DNA of 33,000 nucleotides, from positions 1 to 33,000 of the forward strand of contig NZ_JARFXX010000014.1 of the NCBI RefSeq assembly GCF_029218125.1. The letters are read 5' to 3'. Source of the DNA: Oscillibacter faecalis_A. Lineage in GTDB: Bacteria > Bacillota > Clostridia > Oscillospirales > Oscillospiraceae. Of the stretch, positions 1 through 8,166 are shown in pieces (position 1 is the first letter of the stretch; each line of letters opens with the position of its first letter). The notes under the pieces are model-generated. The model worked only from the letters and a program-made list of their open reading frames with translations, was not told the DNA's origin and ran no database searches. The translations under genes and the position numbers were made by a program.

Positions 1-94
1 GTTCACCCTGAACACCTATACACACGCCACGGCGCAGATGAAGCAGGACGCCGCAGACACCATCGGCGGGGTCATCAGCCAGCAGATGCGGTAA
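1..94 (+). CDS. Tyrosine integrase, C-terminal end only (unit E0)
   Basis: The first 30 codons read into a stop at 92-94. They match the C-terminus of the complete integrase at 9189-10349 almost residue for residue, including the NTYTHA motif that carries the catalytic tyrosine. The final residue is Arg before the stop, where the other copy has His. The gene is cut by the window edge, so its start and remaining domains are not visible. It is followed by the same palindrome, terminator and att repeat as the complete copy. I infer that it is the integrase of a separate upstream unit, E0, integrated at the same site. Confidence 0.9.
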   Translation, partial: FTLNTYTHATAQMKQDAADTIGGVISQQMR

Positions 95-110
95 ATACGG
101 CAAAAAAATA

Positions 111-150
111 CGGGGCCGGACAGGAAATTTCCTGTCCAGCCCTGTCCGGT
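111..150 (+). terminator. Hairpin downstream of the E0 integrase
   Basis: A perfect 20-bp palindrome sits at 118-137, followed by a partial repeat of its arm (CCTGTCCGG). The equivalent site after the complete integrase is at 10359-10386. It lacks a clean T-run, so it may be an mRNA 3'-end structure or part of the recombination arm rather than a strict terminator. Confidence 0.45.
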
Positions 151-240
151 ACTTTCCAGCCCTTTCCCGTGTGGGTCAGGTTGTGAGTCTTGAAGAAACG
201 GCAAAAATTAAGTGCCTTGAAAAGTTGCGGATTACGAAAG

Positions 241-274
241 AAAATCACCGGAATCAAGTGATTCCGGTGATTTT
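241..274. terminator. Bidirectional intrinsic terminator beside att
   Basis: A perfect 16-bp inverted repeat (241-256 with 259-274, 2-nt loop) is flanked by A-run and T-run, so it can work on both strands. On the minus strand it lies directly after the CCA end of the tRNA fragment, as a tRNA terminator would. On the plus strand it would end integrase transcription. Confidence 0.8.
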
Positions 275-332
275 TGGTGGAGACTACTGGACTCGAACCA
301 GTGGCCTCATGCGTGTGAAGATTCGATAGGGC
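260..332. repeat. att direct repeat, left copy (E0/E1 junction)
   Basis: This 73-bp stretch is identical to 10506-10578. It spans one arm of the terminator hairpin and the 3' part of a tRNA. Similarity extends further on both sides (about 1-450 against 10257-10690) with scattered mismatches, because both places join an integrase 3' end to a unit left end. Placing att in the 3' end of a tRNA is typical of tyrosine-recombinase elements. The exact crossover point cannot be read from sequence alone. Confidence 0.8.
275..319 (-). pseudogene. tRNA 3' fragment, probably tRNA-Val(CAC)
   Basis: Read on the minus strand this gives an anticodon loop TTCACAC, the 3' side of an anticodon stem (GCATG), a 5-nt variable loop, a perfect T arm (ACTGG, TTCGAGT, CCAGT), the 3' acceptor strand AGTCTCC, then ACCA. 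With that spacing the anticodon is CAC. No matching 5' half follows: neither the anticodon-stem partner nor a D arm is present. The fragment therefore looks like the tRNA portion carried in att. The intact tRNA should lie at the far right end of the array. Confidence 0.7.
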
Positions 333-775
333 GGCCTTCTGGGGGACTTTGGGGGAATAAAGCGGGTTTGCCGCGGAATCTCCTCATCCGCAGATACGCT
401 TTTCTCCGTTGTTTCCGCCCTGTTTTTTCTGCTCGTGGGTCGAATCGTGGGGCAATGATTTTAAACATTGTCCCAATTCGTACTGAAACAAAAATGCCAA
501 GCAAATCCACACAGGCACGTCATATTTTGCGCCGCCATAGGCAAAGGAAACTTGCTTCTCTTTGCGCAGAGAAGCAAGCTTCCTTTTCGTCTGTAAAATG
601 ATAATTGGTTGAGAGATAAAAGATGTGCCAAAAATATACACATATACACGGTAAGCAGATGGCTGAATGAATCAATCAATCAGATAGCATCTGCCTCATG
701 CAGCTTGGAGCTTTCATCTGCATCATTCGCAATAAAAGGGCCTAAAAGTCTGCTATCACTGGTTTGTTTTAGAAC
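333..775. other. Left end of unit E1, no gene seen
   Basis: Positions 333 to about 441 resemble the left end of E2 (10579 to about 10688), ending in CGTGGGTC, a possible integrase arm-type site at 434-441. The rest up to the racemase stop is unique and holds one hairpin (546-587). Short frames here overlap each other and show no family resemblance or good start context. Confidence 0.55.
546..587. terminator. Strong hairpin left of the racemase operon
   Basis: A 15-bp stem with one mismatch (546-560 with 569-583, 8-nt loop) is followed on the plus strand by TTTT and on the minus strand by a T-rich tract. It could end the leftward pucR-MATE-alr transcript about 190 bp after the last stop, or insulate the operon from the att side. 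Confidence 0.6.
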
Positions 776-1915
776 CTACACATAGCGCCGCGGAAGTCGT
801 GCTGCCAAGTTGGTCATAACCTCGTCTACAATTGTTCCGCGCAGGTCGGCGGTCTCCTGAATATTCATAGCACCGTCCGGGCCGTTGCTTCCGTCGCCAT
901 AGACAACGATTTCTTCGCCAATCTGCGGGTTTGGCAGATCGGTGAGGTCAATCATGCAATGATCCATACAGATATTGCCTACAACCGGGCAGCGATAGCC
1001 GCGAATGGTAACAAAAAAGCGATTGGAAAAGGCCCGGGTGAACCCGTCGGAAAAGCCAAGGGGCAGCAGGCCAATGATCGAGTCCCGTGAGGTGTGATAG
1101 GTAAAGCCATAGCCGATTCCCTCGCCGGCGGCGACCGGCATGATATTTCCCAACCGAGCCTTCAGCTTGATACAGGGAACCAGATGAATCCGTTCCCGGC
1201 TGACCTCCTCAGAGGTGTAGTAGCCGGTCAGCAATAAACCGGGGCGCACCATATCCCGGTCATATTCCGGCAGGTCGCAGATGGTGGGACTGGCCGCCAC
1301 ATGGACGGTGGGGAGGGTGACGCCCCGCTGCCGCAGGAGCTCCAAAAACGCATCGAACCGGGCCATCTGTTTGCGGACACCGGATTTATCCGCCTCATCC
1401 GCTGTAGCCAAGTGGGTGAATATGCCCGTTGCCTCCAAATGAGGCAGGGCCATGCAGCGGACGACCGCGTCCGCGGCCTCTGCTGTAGGGGCAAATCCAA
1501 TGCGATTCATGCCGGAGTTGATCTTGATATGGACTCTGGCTTTCTGTCCCATCGCAGCAGCCTGCCGGTTCAACTCTTCCATAGCCTCCGGCCTGTACAT
1601 AGTTAGTGAGATGTTGTGCCGAATCGCTTCGGCAAAGCCATCGGGTGAAACATAGCCCAATACCAGAATTTCCTTGTCCGGCGCAGCAGCCCGCACCTCC
1701 AGTGCCTCACTGAGAACAGCTACAGCGTAGCAGTCCGCGTCCTTCAGGACCTCAGCGGCCTGAGCGCCGCCCAAGCCGTAGCACTGGGCCTTCAGAACGG
1801 CGCAGATTTTTACATTTGGCCCGACTGCCCTGCGGACCTCTTGAAAATTGTGCAGCAGGGCAGTACTGTCGACCTCGACCCAGGCGTCACGAAAGGTATC
1901 ATATGTGGTGTTCAT
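776..1915 (-). CDS. alr: Alanine racemase family PLP enzyme
   Basis: The 379-aa product has the fold-III racemase layout. The PLP lysine is K42 in AVLKAQCYG, near the N-terminus. IGYG supplies the catalytic tyrosine that acts as the second base. GFSDG and VGNICMD follow in the C-terminal domain. Alanine racemases interconvert L- and D-alanine, for the cell wall or for D-amino-acid use. Several usually constant positions differ: KAQCYG in place of KA[DN]AYG, and GFSDG in place of GYADG. The true substrate may therefore be another amino acid. The ATG at 1915 overlaps the stop of the upstream MATE gene by 4 nt (ATGA) and has a GGGGGA ribosome binding site inside that gene, so translation is probably coupled. 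An upstream in-frame extension to 1966 is less likely. As cargo of E1 it may serve amino-acid catabolism rather than be the housekeeping copy. Confidence 0.85.
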   Translation of the reverse strand: MNTTYDTFRDAWVEVDSTALLHNFQEVRRAVGPNVKICAVLKAQCYGLGGAQAAEVLKDADCYAVAVLSEALEVRAAAPDKEILVLGYVSPDGFAEAIRHNISLTMYRPEAMEELNRQAAAMGQKARVHIKINSGMNRIGFAPTAEAADAVVRCMALPHLEATGIFTHLATADEADKSGVRKQMARFDAFLELLRQRGVTLPTVHVAASPTICDLPEYDRDMVRPGLLLTGYYTSEEVSRERIHLVPCIKLKARLGNIMPVAAGEGIGYGFTYHTSRDSIIGLLPLGFSDGFTRAFSNRFFVTIRGYRCPVVGNICMDHCMIDLTDLPNPQIGEEIVVYGDGSNGPDGAMNIQETADLRGTIVDEVMTNLAARLPRRYV

Positions 1916-3315
1916 ATGGCGGAGTCCCCCTGTTTTGTCAGATTTGCGGGAAGCGTGCGGAGCCATTTGCGGCTGCGGAGCCGCAGAATGCCGAGCGGCA
2001 TTTTACACACATTTTCACAATAAATTCCCAGACAGATTACAGGCAGCGGCGCTTGAATTACAAAAACAAAAAGGGCAGTCAAGGGGATCGCAACGAGCCA
2101 CAGGGGAATCAAGTCCACAGCAATGGCACCGTGGATGTCGCCGCCGGACCGGAAAACACCGGTGATGGCGGCGTTATTAAAAGAGCGGCAGGGAAGCTGA
2201 AGCAGATAAAAAAGACACATCCAGCTTGCGGCTGAGGCAGCGTAGGCGCTGAGATGGAAAAGGGGAAACAGGACCGGACGGAGCAATACAGGAAGAAGAA
2301 TCCCCAAAACAGCGCCAAGAAGCGCGCCCAAAAGGGCGGCGATCCGAAGCAGGCGGCAACCAAGTCGGTAAATATTCTCCTTTTCGGCTCCTTGTCCCAA
2401 CCAGTGTCCCAAGAGGATGGCGGCGGCGTCTGCCAACCCATAGCAGGCTACCATGGCCAGCTTGTCAATGCTGCTGATGACAGCAAAGGCAGCTAAAAAA
2501 TCGGCGCTGGCGGAGGCGTGTCCCAAAATGGATGTGAAAACGGACTGCCCCAGGGCCCACATGAATTCGTTGAACAGGATTAAAAGGGAATAGCGAAGAA
2601 AGAGCCGCAGCGTAAAGAGACCGGGCCTGAATAATTCCGCAGGATACAAGGGGAATCGACGCTGTTTGCAGATAAAAAAGAGTACCATGCAGACCTCGGA
2701 AACCCGGGCAATCAGCGTGGCGGCAGCGGCGCCGGTGATTCCCCATGCCGGAAAGCCCAGCTTTCCAAAAATCAGGCAATAATTCAGCGCAGTGTTCAAG
2801 GCAACAGAAATAGAAAGGATAATGGTGCCCAATTTCGGATTTCCGGTGCTCCGCTCCAGAGAAACGTATACTGCCGACAACAGGCTGCAGAGATAACCGC
2901 CGGCTGTGATTCGCAGATAGCCGACGCCGATTTGAATCAGCAGGGAATCATTGGTCACCAGAGCCATTGCCCCATGGGGAAACAGAAGCAGTAGCAGTAC
3001 ACAAAGCCCAACCACACTGCCGCCAGCATAGAGCACAACGCCCAGGCAGCGGCTGATCGCCCTTAAATCCTGACGGCCCCAATATTGACTGACCAACACG
3101 GAAAGACCGCTGGTCAGGCCGAAAATAGCTGTTTGCAGCAGGAATAAAAGCGCGTTGGCGGCGGCGACAGCCGAAAGAGCGTCGCTGCTCAGAAGGCCCA
3201 CCATGAAGGTATCCGCAAAGCCGAGAGAGGTAGAAATCAGATTTTGCAAAATAATGGGGAGCGCCAGAGCGGAAAGACGCTGATAAAAACCGGGGTCACG
3301 GTTTGCTGACGGCAT
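1912..3315 (-). CDS. MATE family efflux transporter
   Basis: The 467-aa product is hydrophobic, with about twelve membrane segments. It shows the multidrug and toxin extrusion pattern: an N-terminal stretch LPIILQNLISTSLGFADTFM, a second-half repeat, and a QYWG motif after the second helix. MATE proteins export small cations, drugs or metabolites using a sodium or proton gradient. The ATG at 3315 is preferred because GGGAGGT lies 6 nt upstream; a TTG at 3333 in the same frame overlaps that site. The gene is 23 bp downstream of the PucR-type regulator and overlaps the racemase by 4 nt, so the three form one leftward operon. Its position suggests export linked to amino-acid metabolism, such as a toxic product of the divergent lyase, but that is inference. 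Confidence 0.88.
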   Translation of the reverse strand: MPSANRDPGFYQRLSALALPIILQNLISTSLGFADTFMVGLLSSDALSAVAAANALLFLLQTAIFGLTSGLSVLVSQYWGRQDLRAISRCLGVVLYAGGSVVGLCVLLLLLFPHGAMALVTNDSLLIQIGVGYLRITAGGYLCSLLSAVYVSLERSTGNPKLGTIILSISVALNTALNYCLIFGKLGFPAWGITGAAAATLIARVSEVCMVLFFICKQRRFPLYPAELFRPGLFTLRLFLRYSLLILFNEFMWALGQSVFTSILGHASASADFLAAFAVISSIDKLAMVACYGLADAAAILLGHWLGQGAEKENIYRLGCRLLRIAALLGALLGAVLGILLPVLLRPVLFPLFHLSAYAASAASWMCLFYLLQLPCRSFNNAAITGVFRSGGDIHGAIAVDLIPLWLVAIPLTALFVFVIQAPLPVICLGIYCENVCKMPLGILRLRSRKWLRTLPANLTKQGDSAI

Positions 3316-3338
3316 GGCGGCACCTCCCGGCAAAGAAG

Positions 3339-4871
3339 TCAGAAGTCGGAGTGGATGCGCGTGTATATTTCAAGGAGAAACAGGTCCTTCCGCTGACTGA
3401 GGGACATTCCTGTAAGCGCTTCGATTTTCTTCAGACGGTAAAGCAGGGACTGGCGATTTAAGTGCAGATTTCTGGCGGTAAGACTGGAATTTCCGTTATT
3501 CTTTAAAAATTCCATCAGAGTCTGGATCAATTCCATGCTGGAGCCCTTATCGTAATTCAACAGGGGAGAGAGCGTCTCCTGAGCGGCAGTCCGAATCAGC
3601 TCACTGCGGGAAAGCTCGGAGATGATCTGGTGGAATCGAGTATCCCGATAGGTGAAGATATGCCGCCCTGTCTGTGCGTGTGTGCAGTATCGCAAAGCCA
3701 ACTGTGCGTTTTGACAGAGCGTATGGAAGCATTCACTGTTAGGAGCGGAGGTCTCGCTCATGCCCCAGTAGAGCTGCAAGGATGGGTGCAGCTCGGCAAA
3801 ACGGAGGTCAAGGGCGGAGACAAATTTTTCAACACGCTGAAGCATATGGTCGGATAGGACCTCTACATAGAGAATGAACATCAGGCCCCGGTCAGCAAAC
3901 ATGACCTTTAGGCCCAAACGTCTCCGCTCAGCTAAAATCAGATTTTCCATCTGGGAAACGATCTCCGCCGACTGCGTGGAGTATTCGCCCGGTGCTTGCC
4001 GGGGGTCCTGGGGGCAGATACGCAGAGCAATGCACAAATGAGGCGTGGTCAGATCAAAGCCCAGCTTAGCGCCCTGCTGCATCATCTCCTGAAAAGAGGT
4101 ATAATTCTGGTTGGCAAGGTTCCAGACGAAGTCATTTTTCAGCTTAAGGACCGTCATACTCTCGATATTTTCGCGGTTGAACCACAGGGAGAGAGGCAAC
4201 GCAATATATTTCCCCAATAGCTCCGTTTCCTTCAGCAGCGGTGCGCAATCCTCCGGCTGGCAGATGTAAAGGTGTCCCCACAGGAACGAGTTGATTCGAA
4301 TATCCAGCAGCTCGGCGTTTTCCAGAGAAACCTTTCCGCTCCGCCCCTTGATGTCCAGACTGCGGCCAGCGATAGCCACAGGCACATGAAAGAAGCGGGA
4401 GAGAATACCGGCGGCGTCATCTAAGGATTGGGAGGTGAAGTAGGCGTTGAAGAGCTGCTCCTGTACACGCTTATATCCCTCTATATTCTTTTCGTGAATC
4501 TGGTCCAGTGTAAAGTGAATGACCTCAGCAAACCGAATTTCCCAGGGAATCCGCAGCAGGGGGAGACCGATTTCAGCGGCACAGTCCAATACCCTTTGAC
4601 TGGGGACATAATCATTATTCCGAAAGCAGACAACCAAAGCTGCCGCTTTTGACCGCTTGATGTCCCGCAGAAATTGCTGAAACAGCTCCTCGTCATTCCA
4701 GCAACTGATTAGGGTGGAAAGAACGATTTCATTTTCACGGACAAAGGCATCCAGCGGCAGCTCCTGTGCGGAAATGGAGCTGACAGGAATGGAGGAAAGG
4801 TCGGCGGGTCTGGAAAGAATCGTCAACCCTTGAATCGGCAGGTCCTCAATAAAATTCTGAAGTGTATACAC
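3339..4871 (-). CDS. PucR family transcriptional regulator
   Basis: The 510-aa product begins with a PucR N-terminal sensory domain (about residues 1-125, opening YTLQNFIEDLPIQGLTIL). It continues through a variable middle region and ends in a PucR-type C-terminal helix-turn-helix (about residues 455-505, with ARNLHLNRQSLLYRLKKIE). Such proteins are one-component regulators of purine and amino-acid catabolic genes. A GTG start at 4871 is chosen because GGAGGGG lies 8 nt upstream and the family N-terminus begins there. The longer frame to the ATG at 4919 adds residues unlike the family. The gene heads a leftward operon and faces the methionine gamma-lyase gene across a control region with repeated TATAGTCAA, so it probably regulates both directions. 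Confidence 0.85.
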   Translation of the reverse strand: MYTLQNFIEDLPIQGLTILSRPADLSSIPVSSISAQELPLDAFVRENEIVLSTLISCWNDEELFQQFLRDIKRSKAAALVVCFRNNDYVPSQRVLDCAAEIGLPLLRIPWEIRFAEVIHFTLDQIHEKNIEGYKRVQEQLFNAYFTSQSLDDAAGILSRFFHVPVAIAGRSLDIKGRSGKVSLENAELLDIRINSFLWGHLYICQPEDCAPLLKETELLGKYIALPLSLWFNRENIESMTVLKLKNDFVWNLANQNYTSFQEMMQQGAKLGFDLTTPHLCIALRICPQDPRQAPGEYSTQSAEIVSQMENLILAERRRLGLKVMFADRGLMFILYVEVLSDHMLQRVEKFVSALDLRFAELHPSLQLYWGMSETSAPNSECFHTLCQNAQLALRYCTHAQTGRHIFTYRDTRFHQIISELSRSELIRTAAQETLSPLLNYDKGSSMELIQTLMEFLKNNGNSSLTARNLHLNRQSLLYRLKKIEALTGMSLSQRKDLFLLEIYTRIHSDF

Positions 4872-4961
4872 GAAATGGTCCCCTCCGTCTGAATCGGGGC
4901 GCGCAACCTGAGCGGCCATTCATCAAAGGCCGGGAAGGCGCCTGAAAGCTACAGCTATTCT

Positions 4962-4992
4962 ACTATAAATTTAAGAATTTTAGTATAGTCAA
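4962..4992 (-). promoter_or_regulatory. Candidate promoter for the pucR operon
   Basis: On the minus strand TTGACT (4992-4987) is followed after 19 nt by TATAGT (4967-4962). The spacing is slightly long, but the region is AT-rich and well placed upstream of the regulator. The -35 hexamer overlaps one TATAGTCAA repeat. Confidence 0.45.
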
Positions 4993-5054
4993 TCTGTGTG
5001 GAAAAAAGTGAACAATTATCTGACAATGTGTAGGTTGAAGGTCAATATAGTCAA
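4984..5054. promoter_or_regulatory. Pair of TATAGTCAA repeats, candidate operator
   Basis: The 9-mer TATAGTCAA occurs at 4984-4992 and 5046-5054, 62 bp apart. One copy overlaps the leftward -35 box. The other lies between the rightward -35 and -10 boxes. This fits binding sites for the adjacent PucR-type regulator, which is inference. Confidence 0.4.
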
Positions 5055-5064
5055 ATGGTAATAT
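5035..5064 (+). promoter_or_regulatory. Candidate promoter for methionine gamma-lyase operon
   Basis: TTGAAG at 5035-5040 and TAATAT at 5059-5064 are separated by 18 nt, about 55 bp upstream of the lyase start. It is a reasonable housekeeping-sigma promoter. Confidence 0.55.
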
Positions 5065-5118
5065 GATTCCCGTAAACAGTCAAGCAAATTTGACATAAAT
5101 GACAAAAGGAGAATGACT

Positions 5119-6315
5119 ATGAGCATCAATACTGATCTGTTGCACGCTGAGCAGCTTCACGCCAAACTGTGGGGTTCCTATGAGCCCGTAGCTATGGCCC
5201 ATGTCAGCCCCATCTATCAGACCTCCACCTATGTGCTGGAAAACTTCGATGCCGCCGTGTATCTGAACCAGCACGCCGACGCCGGCTTCTCCTACACCCG
5301 TTTCGCCAACCCCAACTGCGATGAGCTGGAACGCAAGATCGCCCATCTGGAGCACGCTGAGGCGGCTTTGGCTCTGGCCTCCGGTCTGGGTGCCATCTCT
5401 ACCGCCGTTATGAGCGTTGTAAAGGCCGGTGACCATGTGGTCTTCGGCGATGTGATTTACGGCTGCTCCTACGCCCTGTTTGCCAAGGTCCTGACCAAGC
5501 TGGGCGTTACTTATACCCGCGTGGACACCACTAAGGTCGAGGAAGTGGAAAAGGCTATCCAGCCTAACACCTCTCTGGTGTATGTTGAAACTCCGGCAAA
5601 CCCCACTCTGAAGATCAGCGACATTGCCGCTATCGCCGAGGCGGTACATAAGCACCCCGGCATCACTATGATCGTGGACAGCACCTTTGCGTCCCCCTAC
5701 CTTCAGAATCCTCTGGATCTGGGCGCTGACCTGGTGGTCCACAGCGCAACCAAGTACCTCAACGGTCACGGCACTGTCACCGCCGGTGTCATCGCAGGTC
5801 CCAAGGAGCGCATCGACCACTGCCGGATGCCCTATCTGCAGTGCTTCGGCGCTGTGCTGGATCCCTTCGCGGCCTGGCAGCTGATGCAGGGTATGAAGAC
5901 TCTGGGCGTCCGCATGGAACGTCACTGTGAGAACGCCATGAAGGTGGCCCGGCATCTGGAAAAGCACCCCAAGGTGGACCGCGTGTACTATCCGGGCCTT
6001 GAGAGCCATCCCACCCACGAGATCGCCAAGAAGCAGATGCATGGCGGCTTCGGCGGCATGATGAGCGTGGATATCAAGGGCGGTATGGACGCTGTCCGGA
6101 TCGTGATGAATAACGTCAAGGTGTTCAGCCTGGCCACCAGCCTGGGCAATGTGGACTCCCTGATCCAGCACTCTCCCTCCATGAGCCATTTTGATATGAC
6201 ACCCGAGGAGCGCTATGCCTCCGAGATCTATGACGGCCAGGTGCGCCTGTCCATCGGTATTGAGGACGCCGATGATCTGATCGCGGATCTGGATCAGGCT
6301 CTGGCGCTGATTTAA
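5119..6315 (+). CDS. megL: Methionine gamma-lyase (PLP enzyme)
   Basis: The 398-aa product belongs to the Cys/Met metabolism PLP family. Landmarks fall at the positions known for Pseudomonas putida methionine gamma-lyase: Y59 and R61 in YTRFANP, and Y114 and C116 in IYGCS. The PLP lysine is K212 in SATKYLNGHG, and the substrate-carboxylate arginine is in RLSIGIED. The cysteine at 116 separates this enzyme from cystathionine lyases and synthases, which usually have Gly there. It cleaves L-methionine to methanethiol, ammonia and 2-oxobutyrate in the cytoplasm, and may also act on homocysteine or cysteine. The ATG at 5119 is chosen because AAAGGAG lies 7 nt upstream; an ATG at 5113 is too close to it. 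The sodium/amino-acid symporter follows by 106 bp and may import the substrate. Confidence 0.9.
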   Translation: MSINTDLLHAEQLHAKLWGSYEPVAMAHVSPIYQTSTYVLENFDAAVYLNQHADAGFSYTRFANPNCDELERKIAHLEHAEAALALASGLGAISTAVMSVVKAGDHVVFGDVIYGCSYALFAKVLTKLGVTYTRVDTTKVEEVEKAIQPNTSLVYVETPANPTLKISDIAAIAEAVHKHPGITMIVDSTFASPYLQNPLDLGADLVVHSATKYLNGHGTVTAGVIAGPKERIDHCRMPYLQCFGAVLDPFAAWQLMQGMKTLGVRMERHCENAMKVARHLEKHPKVDRVYYPGLESHPTHEIAKKQMHGGFGGMMSVDIKGGMDAVRIVMNNVKVFSLATSLGNVDSLIQHSPSMSHFDMTPEERYASEIYDGQVRLSIGIEDADDLIADLDQALALI

Positions 6316-6421
6316 TAAATTGATTCCCTTATCTGACGCAAGATAATTTCCCCAGCGCCGCAACTGAAACATGGGGGTGTGCGGTTCTGCGCACCCCCTC
6401 AATGAAAGACGGAGGGAATAT

Positions 6422-7822
6422 ATGGATCTTATTGTAACGATCAATGATGCGGTCAATAACTTTGTGTGGGGAGCGCCCGCCATCATCATGATCCTGATCA
6501 CCGGAATTTATTTGACGGTCAGACTGGATTTTATTCAGTTTAAGCATATGGGGTATCTGTTCAGCCGGTCTGTTGGAAAGGCTTTTTCCAAGAAAGGCGA
6601 AGGCGAGAAGGTGGACGGCGAGGTCACTTCTTTCCAGGCGGCCATGATGAGCATCAGTGCTATCGTGGGTTCCGGCAACATTGCGGGGGTGGCGACCGCA
6701 ATTGTCAGTGGTGGTCCCGGCGCTTTGTTCTGGATGGTAGTTGCAGCCTTTATCGGTATGGCAACAAAGTTTTCGGAGATTGCTTTGGGTATTAAGTACC
6801 GTGAGATACGCAAAGACGGTACCGTGGACGGCGGCCCTATGTATTATATCTCTAAGGGTCTGCACTGCCGTTGGTTAGGCGTGTTCATGTCAATCTGCGT
6901 TATCTTCTATGCAATCGTCATTTCCGGTATTATCGATATCAACACCATGGCTGCTGTACTGGACGAGCGGTTTAGTGTGCCCACTGTTGGAACCGGTGTT
7001 TTCTTCGCAATCCTGACCGGCATTTGCATTTTCGGCGGCGCAAAACGGATCGGACATGTCTGCGAGGTTTTGGCTCCCTTTATGGGCGGCGCCTACATTC
7101 TGGGCGGCTTGCTCATTATCGTGCTGAATATTTCTCAGGTTCCCAGCGCGATCGCATTGATTCTGGAAGCGGCTTTTACACCTCGCGCTGTGACTGGCGG
7201 CGCCGTGGGTTCCATTTTTATCGCCATGCGTTATGGCTGTGCTCGCGGTATCTTCTCCAATGAGGCCGGTGTCGGCTCTGCCGCCATGGTGCACTGCAAC
7301 GCAACGGTGCAGCATCCCATGGAGCAGGCGGTCTGGGGCCCCGTGGAAGTCTTTTTGGATACGGTCCTGGTGTGTTCTGTTTCCGGCATCGCCGTTGTTA
7401 TGTCCGGCCTGTATACTGATCCGGACCTCGATGGTGCCCGCTTGACTATGGCCGCTTTTGATAAACTGCTGCCCGGTTCCTGGGGCGGACTGATTACCCT
7501 GGGGGCGGTGCTTCTGTTTGGATTCTCCTGCCTGATCACCTTTAATATCTACGTGGAGCGCGGAGCGACCTTTGTTTTTGGTGAGAAAGTGCGGCCTTTG
7601 ATTCGCATACTTTGGGTCATCTGTGTATTCGTAGGTGCTATCTCCGGCGAGTCTGTTGTTTGGGATATTGCGGATACCGTCAATGGCATTATTATCTTCC
7701 CGAACCTGATCGCTCTGTGGGTTTTGTCCAAGGAGTTGGTAGCAATGAAAAAAGAATGGACAGATCCCGATATGCTCCGCTATAAGGCCGAAAAAGAGGC
7801 TCGCCGTATGGCTAAAAAGTGA
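6422..7822 (+). CDS. AGCS family sodium/amino-acid symporter
   Basis: The 466-aa membrane protein matches the alanine/glycine:cation symporter family. It shows GPGALFWMVVAAFIGMATKF with a following KYRE, then SNEAGVGSAAMVH and a long final set of helices. These carriers take up alanine, glycine or related amino acids with sodium. The ATG at 6422 has GGAGGG about 8 nt upstream; the frame extends further up without a better site. It is the second gene after methionine gamma-lyase, so it may import methionine or another substrate shared with the lyase and the racemase. The true substrate is unknown. Confidence 0.9.
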   Translation: MDLIVTINDAVNNFVWGAPAIIMILITGIYLTVRLDFIQFKHMGYLFSRSVGKAFSKKGEGEKVDGEVTSFQAAMMSISAIVGSGNIAGVATAIVSGGPGALFWMVVAAFIGMATKFSEIALGIKYREIRKDGTVDGGPMYYISKGLHCRWLGVFMSICVIFYAIVISGIIDINTMAAVLDERFSVPTVGTGVFFAILTGICIFGGAKRIGHVCEVLAPFMGGAYILGGLLIIVLNISQVPSAIALILEAAFTPRAVTGGAVGSIFIAMRYGCARGIFSNEAGVGSAAMVHCNATVQHPMEQAVWGPVEVFLDTVLVCSVSGIAVVMSGLYTDPDLDGARLTMAAFDKLLPGSWGGLITLGAVLLFGFSCLITFNIYVERGATFVFGEKVRPLIRILWVICVFVGAISGESVVWDIADTVNGIIIFPNLIALWVLSKELVAMKKEWTDPDMLRYKAEKEARRMAKK

Positions 7823-7938
7823 TTTGTAAGTAGTTCCTATTGCTCCATTTTCTTCTCTATTTTGGCAAAACCGTAAGGCCATTGGAGCAATGGGCAGCAG
7901 AAACACACAATTTATCAAAACTGTATTACCAAAGGAAA

Positions 7939-7974
7939 CGGACACGCGCTGCAAATGCGTGCCCGCTTCTTTTT
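7939..7974 (+). terminator. Intrinsic terminator after the symporter gene
   Basis: A 9-bp stem with one mismatch (7939-7947 with 7957-7965) precedes TTCTTTTT, about 120 bp after the symporter stop. It would end the lyase-symporter transcript. A separate inverted repeat with arms 7839-7847 and 7883-7891 lies just after the stop but has no T-run. Confidence 0.65.
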
Positions 7975-8047
7975 ACCGCTAAGATAACCAATCATAAACA
8001 GAAAATAATCCATTTTGATACCAAAGCGCAGAATGTTCGGAAATGTG

Positions 8048-8166
8048 CAACCATAGGGATCTTCCTGCTGTTCTTCATCGGTCTTGCGATGTTCTGCAAG
8101 ATTCCTGTTGGTTACTCCATTCCCGCTTTGTTCATGCCAATCATCATCTTCGGCGACATTTATGGA
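8048..8166 (+). pseudogene. Remnant of a TRAP transporter DctM gene
   Basis: The plus frame reads TIGIFLLFFIGLAMFCKIPVG, like the N-terminus of TRAP large permease subunits. It then jumps directly to IPALFMPIIIFGDIYGG, which resembles an internal DctM segment (compare IPALLMPVIILGSIYTG in the complete DctM at 21161-22522). The roughly 200 residues expected between them are missing. Similarity ends exactly where the structured repeat starts at 8167. The longer frame around it (7840-8241) runs into noncoding sequence at both ends. This is a deletion scar of a transporter once carried by E1. Confidence 0.65.

Noticed and set aside
275..319. A complete tRNA gene at the att sites
   Set aside because: Only the part from the anticodon loop to CCA is present at either junction; the anticodon-stem partner, D arm and 5' acceptor strand are missing.
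1816..2235. A 139-codon plus-strand frame across the alr/MATE border
   Set aside because: It is antisense to two overlapping, well-supported genes and lacks a ribosome binding site and family features.
5080..6501. Long minus-strand open frame of 473 codons opposite methionine gamma-lyase
   Set aside because: It is His/Gln/Gly-rich antisense of a well-conserved gene and has no family features; it is an artefact of codon usage on the opposite strand.
6890..7954. Minus-strand open frame of 354 codons opposite the symporter gene
   Set aside because: It is an antisense shadow of a clear membrane protein gene, with no domain pattern.
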